The notes beneath the pieces were generated by a model that did no database searches, had not been told where the DNA came from, and saw nothing but the letters and a program-made list of their open reading frames with translations. A stretch of 64,000 nucleotides of DNA from Christensenellaceae bacterium (lineage in GTDB: Bacteria > Bacillota > Clostridia > Christensenellales > CAG-138). The DNA is taken from positions 16,855 through 80,854 of the forward strand of contig JAISKB010000012.1 of assembly GCA_031261085.1 (NCBI GenBank), written 5' to 3'. Shown here piece after piece: positions 34,292-42,415 of this stretch; the stretch's first letter is position 1; every line of letters starts with the position of its first letter. A program made the translations under genes and the position numbers.

Positions 34292-34321
34292 TTGACAACC
34301 GGCGCGGTGCTTTTTTATAAT
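34292..34321 (+). promoter_or_regulatory. arcC promoter overlapping an inverted repeat/terminator
   Basis: TTGACA (34292-34297), 18 bases, TATAAT (34316-34321). CACCGCG (34277-34283) and CGCGGTG (34303-34309) flank the -35 box, and a T run follows. The same bases can form a terminator hairpin for the LysR transcript or serve as an operator. Upstream, CGCGTTATCCGCG around 34233 is another small hairpin. Confidence 0.75.
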
Positions 34322-34390
34322 TAAGCTTATATACAAGTCTATCCAAGCGGTGGAACATTTCAAGTATATTAGAGTAAAGGCGGATTAAGT

Positions 34391-35329
34391 GTGAAAACGA
34401 TCGTAATTGCCCTGGGTGGGAATGCCCTGCAGGAGGCCGGCAAGCCGGCAACAGCCGAAGAACAGCTGCATGTTGTGGAACAAACCTCGGAGTACATCGC
34501 GGATATCATCGAAAAGGGTTACAAAGTGGTAGTGGCGCATGGCAACGGCCCGCAGGTGGGGCGGCTGGTGCTGCAAAACGAGTATGCATCGCCCATCACG
34601 CCGGCCATGCCGTTTGACGTATGCGGCGCGATGAGCCAGGGCATGATAGGGTATCATATCCAGCAGGGCCTCAAGAAGGTGCTGCGGCGGCGCGGCCTAA
34701 CGCCCGATGTGGTGACGGTGGTAACGCAGGTGGTCGTGGATGGCGAGGACCCGGGCTTTAAAAACCCCAGCAAGCCCATAGGCCCCTTCTATAAAGAGGA
34801 CGAGGCCAAGGCGATTGCCGCGCAAAAGGGATATACCATGAAGGAAGACGCCGGCCGCGGATGGCGCCGTGTGGTGGCCAGCCCGCAGCCCATCGAAATC
34901 GTGGAGCTGGGTGCGGTCAAGCGCTTGGTGGAGGGCGGCTTTATCGTGGTAACGGTAGGCGGCGGCGGCATACCCGTGGTGCGGGATGCGGATGGAAATT
35001 TGGAAGGCACGGCGGCGGTCATCGATAAGGATTTGGCCAGCGAAAAGCTGGCGGAGGATATGGATGCCGATCAGCTGGTGATACTCACGGCGGTCGAAAA
35101 GGTTTCGCTCAACTACAACAAGCCAAATCAGCAGGATTTGAGCGCGGTAAGCGTGGCCGAAGCCAAACGGTATATGGGGGAAGGCCATTTTGCGAGCGGC
35201 TCCATGCTGCCCAAAATGGAGGCGGCGCTTAAGTTTGTGGAGAGCAAGCCGGGCCGCAAGTCCATCATCACCTCGCTCGATAAAGCGGTGGAAGCGCTGG
35301 AGGGCAAGGCCGGCACGGTGATTGCGTAA
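34391..35329 (+). CDS. arcC: Carbamate kinase (GTG start)
   Basis: 312-residue amino-acid-kinase-family enzyme converting carbamoyl phosphate and ADP to ATP. Motifs: IVIALGGNALQEAGKPATAEEQ, VVAHGNGPQVGRLVLQNE, DVCGAMSQGMIGYHIQQGL, TVGGGGIPVV and IDKDLASEKLAEDMDADQL. In E. coli the paralogue YqeA lies in the purine cluster, matching the context here. It would harvest ATP from carbamoyl phosphate made by the carbamoyltransferase encoded next. Confidence 0.96.
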   Translation: MKTIVIALGGNALQEAGKPATAEEQLHVVEQTSEYIADIIEKGYKVVVAHGNGPQVGRLVLQNEYASPITPAMPFDVCGAMSQGMIGYHIQQGLKKVLRRRGLTPDVVTVVTQVVVDGEDPGFKNPSKPIGPFYKEDEAKAIAAQKGYTMKEDAGRGWRRVVASPQPIEIVELGAVKRLVEGGFIVVTVGGGGIPVVRDADGNLEGTAAVIDKDLASEKLAEDMDADQLVILTAVEKVSLNYNKPNQQDLSAVSVAEAKRYMGEGHFASGSMLPKMEAALKFVESKPGRKSIITSLDKAVEALEGKAGTVIA

Positions 35330-35395
35330 CGCTTGCGCGCGGATGAACAGCATATAAAAGAATATATATTAAGAGAATAGGGGAGGTATCGCAAG

Positions 35396-36322
35396 ATGGA
35401 TTTTAAGGGTTTGGATATACTCAACGGGTATCAGTTTACCAACCAACAGCTCAATCATATCATGAACACCGCCGCGCAATACGAAAAGCGCGTGAAGGCG
35501 GGCGAAGTGATCCGCGATTTGGAGGGCATGGTGGTAGCCACGCTGTTCTTCGAACCTTCCACCCGCACCCGTCTTTCGTTTGAGGGCGCGATCAACCGCA
35601 CCGGCGCCAAGTGCATCTCGATGGCGGATGCCAAAAGCTCCTCCTCTGCCAAGGGTGAAACCACGGCGGATACCATCCGCACGGTGGATGGATATGTGGA
35701 TGTTATCGTGATGCGGCACCCCGAAAAGGGCTCCGCGCAGCAGGCGGCGGATGCCGCGGTGCACCCCGTGATCAACGGCGGGGATGGCGCGGGCCAGCAC
35801 CCCACGCAGGCGCTGCTGGATATATACACCATGCGCAAGGAAAAGGGGCATATCGGCGGGCAGACCATCACCTTTTTGGGCGATTTAAAGTATGGCCGCA
35901 CGGTGCACAGCCTGGGATACTTCATGCAGCAGCTGGGCAACAAAATGATATTCGCCTCGCCCGATTCGCTAAAGATGCCCGAGGAAATCACCAAGGATTT
36001 GCGTGCGCGCGGCGCCGACATCGTGGAGACCACCGATGTGAAGGCTGCGCTCAGCCAGTCCGACTTCGTATACGTTACGCGGGTACAGCGCGAGCGGTTC
36101 GACGATTTGGCGGATTATGAAAAGTGCAAGGGCAGCTATGTGGTCAATATGGAGCTGCTCAAGTCCGCGAAGAAGGATATCACCATACTGCATCCGCTGC
36201 CCCGGGTAGATGAAATCGCCCTCGAGGTGGATGATTACGCCGGCGCCGCCTACTTCCGCCAAGCGCACAACGGCATGTATTTGCGCATGGCGCTGCTCGG
36301 CCTCGTTACCGGCAGAGCATAA
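35396..36322 (+). CDS. pyrB: Aspartate-carbamoyltransferase-type enzyme
   Basis: 308 residues. Carbamoyl-phosphate motif FFEPSTRTRLSFEGA, HPTQALLDIYTM, and the aspartate-loop motif HPLPRVDEIALEVDD, which is PyrB-like. No regulatory pyrI or other pyr gene is near. In E. coli the related YgeW sits in the purine-catabolism cluster, so the enzyme here may work in the phosphorolytic direction on a carbamoylated intermediate, giving carbamoyl phosphate for ArcC. Which of these two roles applies cannot be told from the sequence. GGGGAGG precedes ATG 35396. Confidence 0.82.
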   Translation: MDFKGLDILNGYQFTNQQLNHIMNTAAQYEKRVKAGEVIRDLEGMVVATLFFEPSTRTRLSFEGAINRTGAKCISMADAKSSSSAKGETTADTIRTVDGYVDVIVMRHPEKGSAQQAADAAVHPVINGGDGAGQHPTQALLDIYTMRKEKGHIGGQTITFLGDLKYGRTVHSLGYFMQQLGNKMIFASPDSLKMPEEITKDLRARGADIVETTDVKAALSQSDFVYVTRVQRERFDDLADYEKCKGSYVVNMELLKSAKKDITILHPLPRVDEIALEVDDYAGAAYFRQAHNGMYLRMALLGLVTGRA

Positions 36323-36362
36323 AGCAAAATACCCGCTATCGTTAGCGCGAAAGGAAATGCCT

Positions 36363-37763
36363 ATGCCTTGGGATCATATCATTAAAAACGGCACCATCGT
36401 TACGGCGGCCGATACGTTCGTAGCCGATATTTATGTGCAAAACGGCAAAATCGCCGCCATCACCAAAGAGGCTTTGCCGGGCGTTGCGCGGGAAGTGACG
36501 GATGCCGCCGGCAAGTATGTGCTGCCGGGGTTTATCGATACACATGTGCATTCGCGGGATGGCTACAAGGGCGCGCACCATAAAGAGGATTTTTTCCATT
36601 CCTCCATGGCGGGCGCGTGCGGCGGCGTTACCACGATTTATGAAATGCCCAACTGCAACCCCGCGGTATACGATGTGCGCCGCATGAAGGAGCTCATCGA
36701 GTGCATCACGCCCAAGGCGTTTACGGACTTTGCGGTGTGGGGGCTTTGCCTGGGCGATTTAAACATGCAGGAAATTTTACCACTGCACGAGGCGGGCGTT
36801 ATAGGCTTTAAGTTCTTTTGGGGCTACGCGATCGATAAAAGCACCTATCAGCTCATCTACAACTACAAAGAGGGTATGGAAAACGTGATACCCCCCTTAG
36901 ATCAGGGCGAGGTGTACAGAATCTTCCGCGAGGTGGCCAAAACGGGTCAAATGGTGGCCATCCACGCGGAGAACTTCGACATCATCAAATCGCTTACCGC
37001 CGAGGTGATGCAAAGCGGCGATAAGAGCTACGCGGCCATGCTGCGCGCGCGCCCGCCCGTGAGCGAAACCACCATCATCGAAACCGCCATTTCCCTCGCA
37101 CGGGAGCTGGGCACGCATTTGCACATACTCCACCTTGCGGCGGGGGATGGCGTGGACATCATCCGCAACGCGCAGGATGAGGGCGTGGATGTAACGGCCG
37201 AAACCTGCCCGCATTACCTATACCTCACCGATGCGGACGCGGAATCGCTGGGCGCGATGATAAAGGGATACCCGCCCGTGCGCACCCAGTACGATCAGGA
37301 TAAGCTTTGGGAGGGCCTGATGGACGGCACGCTGTCCTTTGTTTGCTCCGACCACGCGCCGCACACCAAAGAAGAAAAGCGGCTTAGCCTGTGGGAAGCG
37401 CCCGCCGGCATGGCTACCATCGAAACGATGAGCATGGTGATGCTAAACGCCGTGCATCAGGGCAAGCTCACCCTGCACGACCTCGTGCGGGTCTTAAGCG
37501 AGGAGCCTGCCCGCCTGTATAACACATATCCCCAAAAGGGCTCGCTGCTGCCGGATACCGATGCGGACATCGTGATTGTGGATATGGATGCCGAATATGT
37601 TTTCCATCAGGAGAACATGCATTCGCGCACCCAGCTTTCGCCCTACGACAACAAAACGTTCAAGGGGAAAGTGTCGCAAACCATATTGCGCGGCCGCACT
37701 ATCGCCAAGGATGGCGAAATTGTGGGCGAGCCGGGCGGCAGGTTCATCAAGCCGGGGGAATAA
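36363..37763 (+). CDS. Cyclic amidohydrolase: allantoinase / dihydropyrimidinase / dihydroorotase family
   Basis: 466 residues. Binuclear metal motifs: PGFIDTHVHSRDG, the likely carboxylated Lys in AGVIGFKFFWGYA, VAIHAENFD, HILHLAAGDGVD, ETCPHYLYL, and the Asp in VCSDHAPHTKEEK. Order and length fit allantoinase or hydantoinase (E. coli HyuA lies in the equivalent cluster). It would open a ureide or pyrimidine ring. Start: ATG 36363 is 8 bases from AAAGGA; ATG 36357 is too close. Followed by GC-rich hairpins. Confidence 0.87.
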   Translation: MPWDHIIKNGTIVTAADTFVADIYVQNGKIAAITKEALPGVAREVTDAAGKYVLPGFIDTHVHSRDGYKGAHHKEDFFHSSMAGACGGVTTIYEMPNCNPAVYDVRRMKELIECITPKAFTDFAVWGLCLGDLNMQEILPLHEAGVIGFKFFWGYAIDKSTYQLIYNYKEGMENVIPPLDQGEVYRIFREVAKTGQMVAIHAENFDIIKSLTAEVMQSGDKSYAAMLRARPPVSETTIIETAISLARELGTHLHILHLAAGDGVDIIRNAQDEGVDVTAETCPHYLYLTDADAESLGAMIKGYPPVRTQYDQDKLWEGLMDGTLSFVCSDHAPHTKEEKRLSLWEAPAGMATIETMSMVMLNAVHQGKLTLHDLVRVLSEEPARLYNTYPQKGSLLPDTDADIVIVDMDAEYVFHQENMHSRTQLSPYDNKTFKGKVSQTILRGRTIAKDGEIVGEPGGRFIKPGE

Positions 37764-37776
37764 AGGCATTCCCCAG

Positions 37777-37838
37777 CCCCTCCTAAAGGGAGGGGAAAGC
37801 ATTAAAAATCCTTTGTTTGCGGGGGCTGTGCCCCCGCA
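37777..37838. repeat. GC-rich hairpin repeats after the amidohydrolase gene
   Basis: CCCCTCC-TAAAG-GGAGGGG (37777-37795) then TGCGGGGGC-TGT-GCCCCCGCA (37818-37838), the latter an inverted-orientation copy of the hairpin at 13726 and 51570. They may end the arcC operon. The rest of the 37764-38425 gap is AT-rich; apart from the promoter at 38084 I see no gene. Confidence 0.75.
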
Positions 37839-38060
37839 CCCCTCTCATTTACAAAACGCATATGCGGCGCCGCTTTTTTAGCGGCGGGGTTCGCATACCC
37901 AATCGGCGGCAAAATTAGAAATTTACGGCGCTGCTGTTTTTTTGCTTTGCGAAATTCTTATTTTGCGCGTGGGGCAGCGAGCGTTATTCTGCAAGAAGAA
38001 TAACGAAAGATTGCAAATTCCAATCGAGCTTTTTAATAAATGAGAAATGTGTATTAAAAA

Positions 38061-38112
38061 TTGTTATACGCGCACATCACGACTTGTTATACGCGAATCC
38101 TTGTGATATAGT
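38061..38112 (+). promoter_or_regulatory. ABC importer promoter with 23-base-spaced direct repeats
   Basis: TTGTTATACGCG occurs at 38061-38072 and again at 38084-38095. The second copy contains the -35 TTGTTA, followed after 17 bases by TATAGT (38107-38112). Activator or repressor binding on one face of the helix is suggested by the 23-base period. The leader to 38426 is about 305 bases with no recognised riboswitch. Confidence 0.6.
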
Positions 38113-38425
38113 TCATTTATTCATTTTGGTTTTCTAAAACTCGTGGGAACACTTGTCTTTTTTTAAACATGAGCGGGTTGCTCGGTTTTGACAGCATCTT
38201 TAACAGCGATTTTTTGGATAGAGCGGAACGAAAATAAACGGCGGAATAACACTGATAAAAGAGTAAAAATAATTCATACCTGGCACACGAGAATGAACCG
38301 ATATGCATAAAATCCTGCATAAACAAAACGCAAACTCTGGTTAGAAATTTTCACGAAATTCGACATAAAACATCAAAAACGGCACCGGGCATACGAAATT
38401 GCAAAGGCGGGAGGAAACGTTTTTT

Positions 38426-39202
38426 ATGGCACTGTTACAAACGAATGCGCTTTCAATTAACTTTGGCGGCCTGTGGGCGGTAGATAAGGTCGATTTCGAA
38501 ATCGACAACGGCCAAATCGTAGGTTTGATCGGCCCCAACGGTTCGGGCAAAACAACGTTCCTGAATATCGTGAGCGGCATCTACAAGGCCACACAGGGCG
38601 ACGCGCATCTTGCGGGCGAAGAGATTACCGGGCTGCGCCCCTTTGAGGTATACCAAAAGGGCATTGCGCGCACCTATCAATCCAGCCGCCTTTGCTGGGA
38701 TTTGAGCGTGGTCGACAACCTGCTTGTGGGCACCTATACCTCGCAAACCTACACGCTGCTCGATACGATTTTCCGGCCCAAAAAGGTCAACAACGAAATT
38801 TACGACAACCTGCAGGCGAGCCTCGACATGCTCAGCTACTTTAACCCGGGGCTGATCGACCGCCGCTATGACCTCGCCAAGAACATACCGCATATCGACA
38901 GGCGGCGCATCGAAATCACCCGCGCGCTCATGAGCAAGCCCAAGGTGCTGCTGCTCGATGAGCCTACGGCGGGCTTAAACGATGAAGAGACCATGACCAT
39001 GATGAATGACATACGCAAAATCAAAGAGAAGATGCAGAATATCGCCATCATCATCATCGAGCACGACATGAAGGTGATGGAGGAGGTGCCCGAGCGTATC
39101 GTGGTGTTCAATGCGGGCGCGAAGATATTCGAGGGCGTATACAAAGATATGCTGCAGGATAAAGGCGTGGTGGATGCTTATATTGGAGGTGCGGACGCAT
39201 GA
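38426..39202 (+). CDS. ABC transporter ATPase, LivG-type, with degenerate signature motif
   Basis: 258 residues. Walker A GPNGSGKT, Q-loop RTYQSS, Walker B VLLLDEPTAGLN and H-loop IIIIEHDM are intact. The ABC signature expected before RRRIEITRAL (LSYGQ in LivG) is replaced by IPHID. In heterodimeric ABC ATPases such a change usually makes one of the two ATP sites non-hydrolytic. The partner is the LivF-type subunit next door. The ATG follows GGGAGGAAACG. ATGA overlap with the next gene. Confidence 0.88.
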   Translation: MALLQTNALSINFGGLWAVDKVDFEIDNGQIVGLIGPNGSGKTTFLNIVSGIYKATQGDAHLAGEEITGLRPFEVYQKGIARTYQSSRLCWDLSVVDNLLVGTYTSQTYTLLDTIFRPKKVNNEIYDNLQASLDMLSYFNPGLIDRRYDLAKNIPHIDRRRIEITRALMSKPKVLLLDEPTAGLNDEETMTMMNDIRKIKEKMQNIAIIIIEHDMKVMEEVPERIVVFNAGAKIFEGVYKDMLQDKGVVDAYIGGADA

Positions 39203-39915
39203 GTGACAATACCCTTATTTCCATCAAAAATGTACATACCCATTATGGCCGCATCCCCATGCTGATTGACGTATCGCTGGATGTGCACAAGGGCCATGTG
39301 TGCTGCGTGCTGGGCGCAAACGGCGCGGGCAAAAGCACCCTGGTAAAGACCATACTCGGCATGGTGAACGCCGATGGCGGCAGCATCGCTTTCGAGGGGC
39401 AGGATATTACCGATTGGTCCACCCACAAGCGGATTGCGGCGGGCATTCAGGTGGCCAGCGCGAGCATAGGCACCTTCCCCAAAATGACGGTAGAAACAAA
39501 CCTGCGCTTGGGCGCTTATACCGTGCATGAGCCCAAGGTGCTGGCCGAGCGGCTGGAAGAGATATACGAATCCTTCCCCATATTAAAGAGCAGGCTTCAG
39601 CAAAAGGCGGGCACCCTTTCGGGCGGCGAGCGTACGATGCTGAGCATTGCGCGGGCGGTCATAAACAAGCCGCACCTGCTCATTATGGATGAACCCTCGC
39701 TGGGCCTTGCGCCCATCATTGTGGATGAGGTGTTCCGCGTGGTAAAACGGCTCAACCAGCACGACAACATATCCATCATGCTGGTGGAGCAAAACGCCAA
39801 CAAGGCGCTGTCGGTTTCGCAATTCGGCTACATCATACAAAAGGGGCAGATCCTGTTTGCGGGCGAGGCCGAAGCCATACTCAAGAGCGAATTCATGCAG
39901 AACCCGATTATGTAA
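39199..39915 (+). CDS. ABC transporter ATPase, LivF-type
   Basis: 238 residues. Walker A GANGAGKST, signature LSGGERTMLSIARA, Walker B LLIMDEPSLGLAP and H-loop VEQNANKAL are all canonical. It pairs with the preceding LivG-type subunit to drive a branched-chain-amino-acid-type importer. Cytoplasmic face of the membrane. A 103-base gap to the binding-protein gene follows. Confidence 0.92.
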   Translation: MSDNTLISIKNVHTHYGRIPMLIDVSLDVHKGHVCCVLGANGAGKSTLVKTILGMVNADGGSIAFEGQDITDWSTHKRIAAGIQVASASIGTFPKMTVETNLRLGAYTVHEPKVLAERLEEIYESFPILKSRLQQKAGTLSGGERTMLSIARAVINKPHLLIMDEPSLGLAPIIVDEVFRVVKRLNQHDNISIMLVEQNANKALSVSQFGYIIQKGQILFAGEAEAILKSEFMQNPIM

Positions 39916-40018
39916 AACAAGCTATTTCCCTGTAAAGCGCCCCCCCGTTGTTATGACTGGTTTCCAATTTCCCGGCAGGGCAAAACAACATAAATCTAGT
40001 AGGAGGTAAAAACAGGCT

Positions 40019-41257
40019 ATGAAGAAAAACAGGTTAATCGCGATACTGATGGCCATACTGATGGTGGCTATGTTCGCCGTGGGCTGCAACGCTGCGCCCA
40101 GCACAGGCGCTGAAGCGCCCAGCGCAGGCGGTGAAGCGCCCAGCGCAGGCGGAGCCAAGGGCGACAAGGTGGTTAAAATCGGCTTCCTGGCGCCTATCAC
40201 GGGCGGCAACGCGGCCGAGGGCGCGGCGGCGCGCAACGCGTTTGTATTGGCCATCGACCAGGCCAATGCTTCCGGCGAATATCCATACGCCATCGAAGTG
40301 ATACAGATCGACGACCAGTCCAAGCCCGAAGTGGGCGCGGCCGGCGCGCAAAAGATCGTATCCGACCCGGATGTTGTTGTGGCTTCTGGCCACTGGAACT
40401 CGGGCGTGGCCGAAGCGACCATCCCCGTGTTTAAAGAAAATGAAATCCCCATGCTGATTTGGGGCGCTATCCGCGAAAACCTGACCAGCGTCGAAAACTA
40501 TCCGTGGATCACCCGCTCGGCGCCTACCGATGTGCAGGAGAATATCCCGCTGGCCAAAGCGGTGCTGGACGATATGGCTTACGATAAGGTGTTCATCGTA
40601 TCCGACCTTACCTCGTATGGCGAGGGCAACACCACCGCTTTTACCGCCGAATTGGCGAGCCGCGGCCTAACCGCGCTGGGTGTTGAAAAGGTTCAAGAGG
40701 GCACCGTGGACTTTAGGCCCATCATCCAAAAGATTAAAGACAGCGGCGCCAACTGCGTATATTGGGGCGGCGTTGTAACCGAGGGCTCCATGCTTAAAAG
40801 CCAGATGTTTGAAGAGCAGGTAGACGCGCTGTTCTGCGGCATTTCGGGCAACTATTCGCAGGACTTCCTTAAAATCGGCGCCGAAGCCGCCGAGGGCGCG
40901 CTCATCGTGAAGCCGGGCGTTGTGCTTTCGAGCACGCCGGCGGGCTCCAAGTTCGTTGCCGATTATGAAGCCGCGGGCTTTAGCGAACCCATCGGCGCCT
41001 ATACCCCTTATGCATACGAAGCTGCGCTGATACTGCTCAACTGCCTTAAGCAGTGCGGCGATGCCCCCACCCCCGAAGCTATGCGCGATGCGATTATCGC
41101 CAGCAGCACGACGGGCATAATGGGCACCACCACGTTCAACGAAATCGGCCAAACGACAAACGTCGCGGCTTACCTAAACGTTGTGCAGGATGGCGATTGG
41201 GCCGTTTATGACGATTCCGCCTATGCTTCCGGCGCAAAAGCTTTCCCCGGGAAATAA
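40019..41257 (+). CDS. Lipoprotein solute-binding protein of Liv type (Peripla_BP_6)
   Basis: 412 residues. Signal peptide with lipobox FAVGC (lipid-modified Cys at 23), then a short linker with three SAGGEAP-like repeats, and the two-lobed binding domain: VVKIGFLAPITGGNAAEGA, DQSKPEVGAAGAQKIV, and VVASGHWNSGVAEA. The fold binds amino acids, urea or amides in characterised relatives. Its place between ureide-cleaving and xanthine-oxidising genes suggests a purine, ureide or related ligand. GTAGGAGGT precedes ATG 40019. Confidence 0.88.
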   Translation: MKKNRLIAILMAILMVAMFAVGCNAAPSTGAEAPSAGGEAPSAGGAKGDKVVKIGFLAPITGGNAAEGAAARNAFVLAIDQANASGEYPYAIEVIQIDDQSKPEVGAAGAQKIVSDPDVVVASGHWNSGVAEATIPVFKENEIPMLIWGAIRENLTSVENYPWITRSAPTDVQENIPLAKAVLDDMAYDKVFIVSDLTSYGEGNTTAFTAELASRGLTALGVEKVQEGTVDFRPIIQKIKDSGANCVYWGGVVTEGSMLKSQMFEEQVDALFCGISGNYSQDFLKIGAEAAEGALIVKPGVVLSSTPAGSKFVADYEAAGFSEPIGAYTPYAYEAALILLNCLKQCGDAPTPEAMRDAIIASSTTGIMGTTTFNEIGQTTNVAAYLNVVQDGDWAVYDDSAYASGAKAFPGK

Positions 41258-41285
41258 AACAAAAAGTCCTTTCAACGCACAAATA

Positions 41286-41309
41286 GGGAGCCGCCTCGCG
41301 GCGGCTTCC
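41286..41309 (+). other. Intercistronic hairpin after the binding-protein gene
   Basis: AGCCGCC-TCGC-GGCGGCT stem with flanking GGG/TCC, lacking a T run. Such hairpins between a binding-protein gene and its permease genes usually stabilise the upstream message so that the binding protein is made in excess. Confidence 0.6.
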
Positions 41310-41430
41310 TATAATACCCCGGTACTCTACACAAAACGGATACCCGCGCGCTTTCAACCAACTACCTTAACAATCTGCTTTAACATTGAAATTTACGTCC
41401 CGGCCTTTTAGGCGGAAGGAGTTATGGAAT

Positions 41431-42402
41431 ATGGGCTTAGAGAGAGTTGTAAATCTGCTGCCCGGCGCAGTTATGATGGGATGTACCTATACGCTGGTGG
41501 CCATTGGCTATTGCCTGTTCTTCGGCGTGTTGGATGTGGTGGTGTTCTGCTGCGGCGATATCGCCATGTTTGGCGCGTTTGGCATCGTGGGCGCGTATAC
41601 GATACTGTATAGCGCCGGCCTTATACAAGCGCTGCCGCTGGTCGTTATGGTGCTGCTGCTGCTGCTGATTGCGGCGATACTATGCGCGGCGCTGGGGCTG
41701 GTTTCCTACTATGTTTCCATCAAGCCGTTTGAAAAATCCTCCACGCTTATGCCGCTGCTCTCCACCATAGCGCTGGGCACGGTCATTAAAGAGGTGCTGG
41801 GCCTGGTGTTCCAGCCCGTGGTAAACGGCATGGCGCAGGCCGCCATCAACGTGCCGGATCCAAAAAGCGTGGTGGGCGGGCGCAATCCGCAAGGCATGCC
41901 CCACCTCATCGCCCCCACCGGCACCACCATGGAGCGCAACCTCATCATCATAGCGATTATGGTGGTGATACTCATGGCGCTGTTCATCTTCCTCAACAAA
42001 ACAAAAATGGGCCTTTCGATGCAGGCGATTTCGCAAAACAGGGAGCTTGCGTTTATGACCGGCATCGATGTAAAGCGCATCATACTCACCACCTTCCTCA
42101 TCGGCGGCGTGCTGCTTTCGGTAGGCGGGTTTGTGCTGGGCAACTATCAATCCATCATCCGTTTCGACGGCGGCACCATGTATGGCATAAAGGGCTTCTC
42201 GGCCGCGGTGGTGGGCGGGTTAAAAAGCACATGGGGCGCCGTGATAGGCGGCATGCTGCTGGGGTTTGTGGAGGTGTTTGCGGCGGGCCTGCTCAACGGC
42301 GGCACGCAGTGGCAAAACATCATCGCGTTCCTCGTGATTATCGTATTCATCATATTTAAGCCGGAAGGCATCATCGGCGAGAAGACGGTCGAAAAGGTTT
42401 AA
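41431..42402 (+). CDS. ABC transporter permease, LivH-type
   Basis: 323 residues with about eight membrane segments, starting MGLERVVNLLPGAVMMG and including FFGVLDVVVFCCGDIAMFGAF. The cytoplasmic coupling loop reads MGLSMQAISQNRELAFMTGIDVKR and the GFSAAVVGGLKSTWGAVIGG block is LivH-like. ATG 41431 is set by GGAAGGAG 9 bases upstream. It forms the channel with the LivM-type permease that follows. Confidence 0.92.
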   Translation: MGLERVVNLLPGAVMMGCTYTLVAIGYCLFFGVLDVVVFCCGDIAMFGAFGIVGAYTILYSAGLIQALPLVVMVLLLLLIAAILCAALGLVSYYVSIKPFEKSSTLMPLLSTIALGTVIKEVLGLVFQPVVNGMAQAAINVPDPKSVVGGRNPQGMPHLIAPTGTTMERNLIIIAIMVVILMALFIFLNKTKMGLSMQAISQNRELAFMTGIDVKRIILTTFLIGGVLLSVGGFVLGNYQSIIRFDGGTMYGIKGFSAAVVGGLKSTWGAVIGGMLLGFVEVFAAGLLNGGTQWQNIIAFLVIIVFIIFKPEGIIGEKTVEKV

Positions 42403-42415
42403 GGGAGGCACAAAC

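Noticed and set aside
34130..34390. Purine, guanidine or other riboswitch before arcC, and a molybdenum-cofactor riboswitch before the Mo-enzyme operon
   Set aside because: The conserved core sequences of those classes could not be matched by eye; only short shared hairpins were found and are reported as a separate observation.
38117..38326. Leftward 69-codon frame in the gap before the importer operon
   Set aside because: It lies across the importer leader, has no ribosome binding site and no recognisable features.
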